NCBI RefSeq assembly: GCF_020252395.1
Contig: NZ_JADCDB010000004.1
Span: 62,001 to 126,000, forward strand
Direction: 5' to 3'
Source of the DNA: Aestuariivirga sp.
GTDB taxonomy: Bacteria > Pseudomonadota > Alphaproteobacteria > Rhizobiales > Aestuariivirgaceae
DNA length: 64,000 nt
The notes under the pieces are model-generated. The model saw only the letters and a list, made by a program, of their open reading frames with translations, was not told where the DNA came from and did no database searches. The translations under genes were made by a program, and so were the position numbers. This document shows positions 62,976-64,000 of the stretch, piece by piece (the stretch's first letter is position 1; every line of letters starts with the position of its first letter).

Positions 62976-63869
62976 CTAAAGCTCCGCCGGAGCGGGCGCG
63001 CCCTGCCGGGTGCGGCCTTCCAGCAGGATGATGGCAAGTCCCGAGGCCATGATCAGCGCCATGCCGGCAATGGCCAGCCAGTTGGGGAACTGCCCGAAGA
63101 CCAGGATGCCGGATAGGCCGGCCCAGATCATCACCGAATAGCTGAAGGGCGCCACCACGCGCGCCGGCGTGCGGCTGTAGGCCATGAAGACGAAGGAGTG
63201 CCCGCACATGAGGAAGAAGCCGGCGATGAACATCAGCCAGGCATGGCGGAATGTGGGCGCGACCTGCGTCTCGAACAGCAGCGACAGGGCGAGGCCGCCG
63301 AGCATGACAATCAGCAGGGTGGAGAAGGTGACGGCCAGCGCCGGCGTGCGCGGCGGCACCTTGCGCGAGAGGATGTCGCGGCCCGCAACGCCCACCGCGG
63401 TGAGGAAGCCGAAGACCGCGAAGGGCGAGGCCGCGACGCCGCCGGGCTGCGCCACCAGCAGGGCGCCGGTGACGCCGAAGCCGATCAGCAGAAGGCGGAG
63501 CCCGCCGACCTTCTCGCCGAAGAGGAGCCACATGCCGAGCAGCACGGCGAGCGGCGAGATCTGGGTGATGGCGGTGAGATCGGCGATCGGCATGTGGGCA
63601 AGCGCCGTGATGAAGCACAGGATGGCGAGGAGCTCGCTCGACGACCGCAGCACGACCCAGGGGTTGAAGGCCTTGGGCAGGTGGCGGATCAGCCCCATGA
63701 ACCAGATCGCCGGCAGGCACCAGATGATGGCCGCGATGCCGCGCATGACGAGGACCTGGAAGGGCGGCGCATCGGCCAGCGCCAGCTTCATGCAGGTGTC
63801 ATTGGCGACGAAGCCGCCGGTGGCCAGGATGATGGCGGCAATGCCGCGGAGGTTCTGGGAAATGGCCAT
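62976..63869 (-). CDS. EamA/DMT-family transporter
   Basis: A 297-residue inner-membrane protein with ten hydrophobic segments in two EamA repeats: FVANDTCMKLALADAPPFQV, ALAHMPIADLTAITQISPL and the second-repeat SFVFMAYSRTPARVVAPFSY. DMT transporters export metabolites or amino acids; the substrate is open. ATG 63869 starts the first helix; the frame is open to 63956. It is the first gene of a two-gene unit with the amidotransferase and its promoter lies in the last 130 bases of the window. Confidence 0.85.
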   Translation of the reverse strand: MAISQNLRGIAAIILATGGFVANDTCMKLALADAPPFQVLVMRGIAAIIWCLPAIWFMGLIRHLPKAFNPWVVLRSSSELLAILCFITALAHMPIADLTAITQISPLAVLLGMWLLFGEKVGGLRLLLIGFGVTGALLVAQPGGVAASPFAVFGFLTAVGVAGRDILSRKVPPRTPALAVTFSTLLIVMLGGLALSLLFETQVAPTFRHAWLMFIAGFFLMCGHSFVFMAYSRTPARVVAPFSYSVMIWAGLSGILVFGQFPNWLAIAGMALIMASGLAIILLEGRTRQGAPAPAEL

Positions 63870-64000
63870 ACGGTCCGGACAGGCGTTTGAGTGATTCGGC
63901 GTAAGATAGAACAGAACGGCGGCGCGGGGCGCCGCATTTTCCGCAAACCGGCCCATCGGATGGATCAGATCGTCTTATATTAGGTAAATAGTCCTTGACA

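Overview
The window reads as a chromosomal segment of a GC-rich alphaproteobacterium, most likely of the Hyphomicrobiales (Rhizobiales). The main clues are the left edge (end of a CtpA-type S41 peptidase, a divergent polysaccharide deacetylase, then rppH), a LigC-type ligase paired with its MBL exonuclease, and the FolD/DUF167/YggT trio. The lineage is inferred from gene order and protein style; no database search was possible.

Layout. 0-4.6 kb: housekeeping genes (ctpA tail, deacetylase, rppH, a 59-residue membrane protein, a HAD phosphatase, a DEAD-box helicase). 4.6-9.2 kb: a scarred zone with a lectin-like remnant, a groEL C-terminal remnant, tRNA-Arg(ACG), manC, an AT-richer family 2 glycosyltransferase and a transposase stub. 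9.2-18.2 kb: a glycine-betaine/TMAO-type ABC transporter (binding protein, ATPase, double-length permease) divergent from a TorR-like regulator, followed by a TorS-like hybrid kinase and a TorT-like periplasmic protein. 18.3-24.0 kb: a complete urease operon, ureA-B-C-E-F-G-D. 24-28.7 kb: an MsrQ-like haem protein, a dimethylglycine-dehydrogenase-type flavoenzyme and a transposase remnant. 29-34.8 kb: two tandem secreted DUF3604 proteins, a parvulin and a HupE/UreJ protein in one operon. 34.8-35.5 kb: remnants of a Crp/Fnr regulator and of malate synthase G.

35.6-50.7 kb is the most interesting block. A sigma-54 activator of the AcoR type sits between two operons, each preceded by a good -24/-12 promoter. 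On the left are an acetamidase/formamidase-family protein, an SDR, an alpha/beta hydrolase and two Lin0512-family proteins. On the right are acoX, E1 alpha, E1 beta and a lipoyl-hydrolase E2, followed by a sugar-type ABC importer and an AhpD-like protein. The regulator appears to start at an ATC codon. I infer one regulon for uptake and oxidative cleavage of an unidentified carbonyl or alcohol substrate.

50.7-64 kb: transposase stubs; a DUF4345 gene broken by a 31-bp tandem duplication; an unusual GAF-PAS-phosphoribosyltransferase fusion; folD, DUF167 and YggT genes; tRNA-Ala(CGC); rfbC/rfbD remnants; a patatin-like lipoprotein; a B12-binding protein; a second acetamidase-family protein; the ligC-exonuclease pair; a glutamine amidotransferase; and an EamA transporter.

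The TMAO/betaine-type transporter, dimethylglycine-type dehydrogenase, urease and acetamidase-family genes together suggest an organism that lives on methylated amines and other small nitrogen compounds. Several junctions carry decayed genes, so the segment has been reshaped by deletions and insertion sequences.
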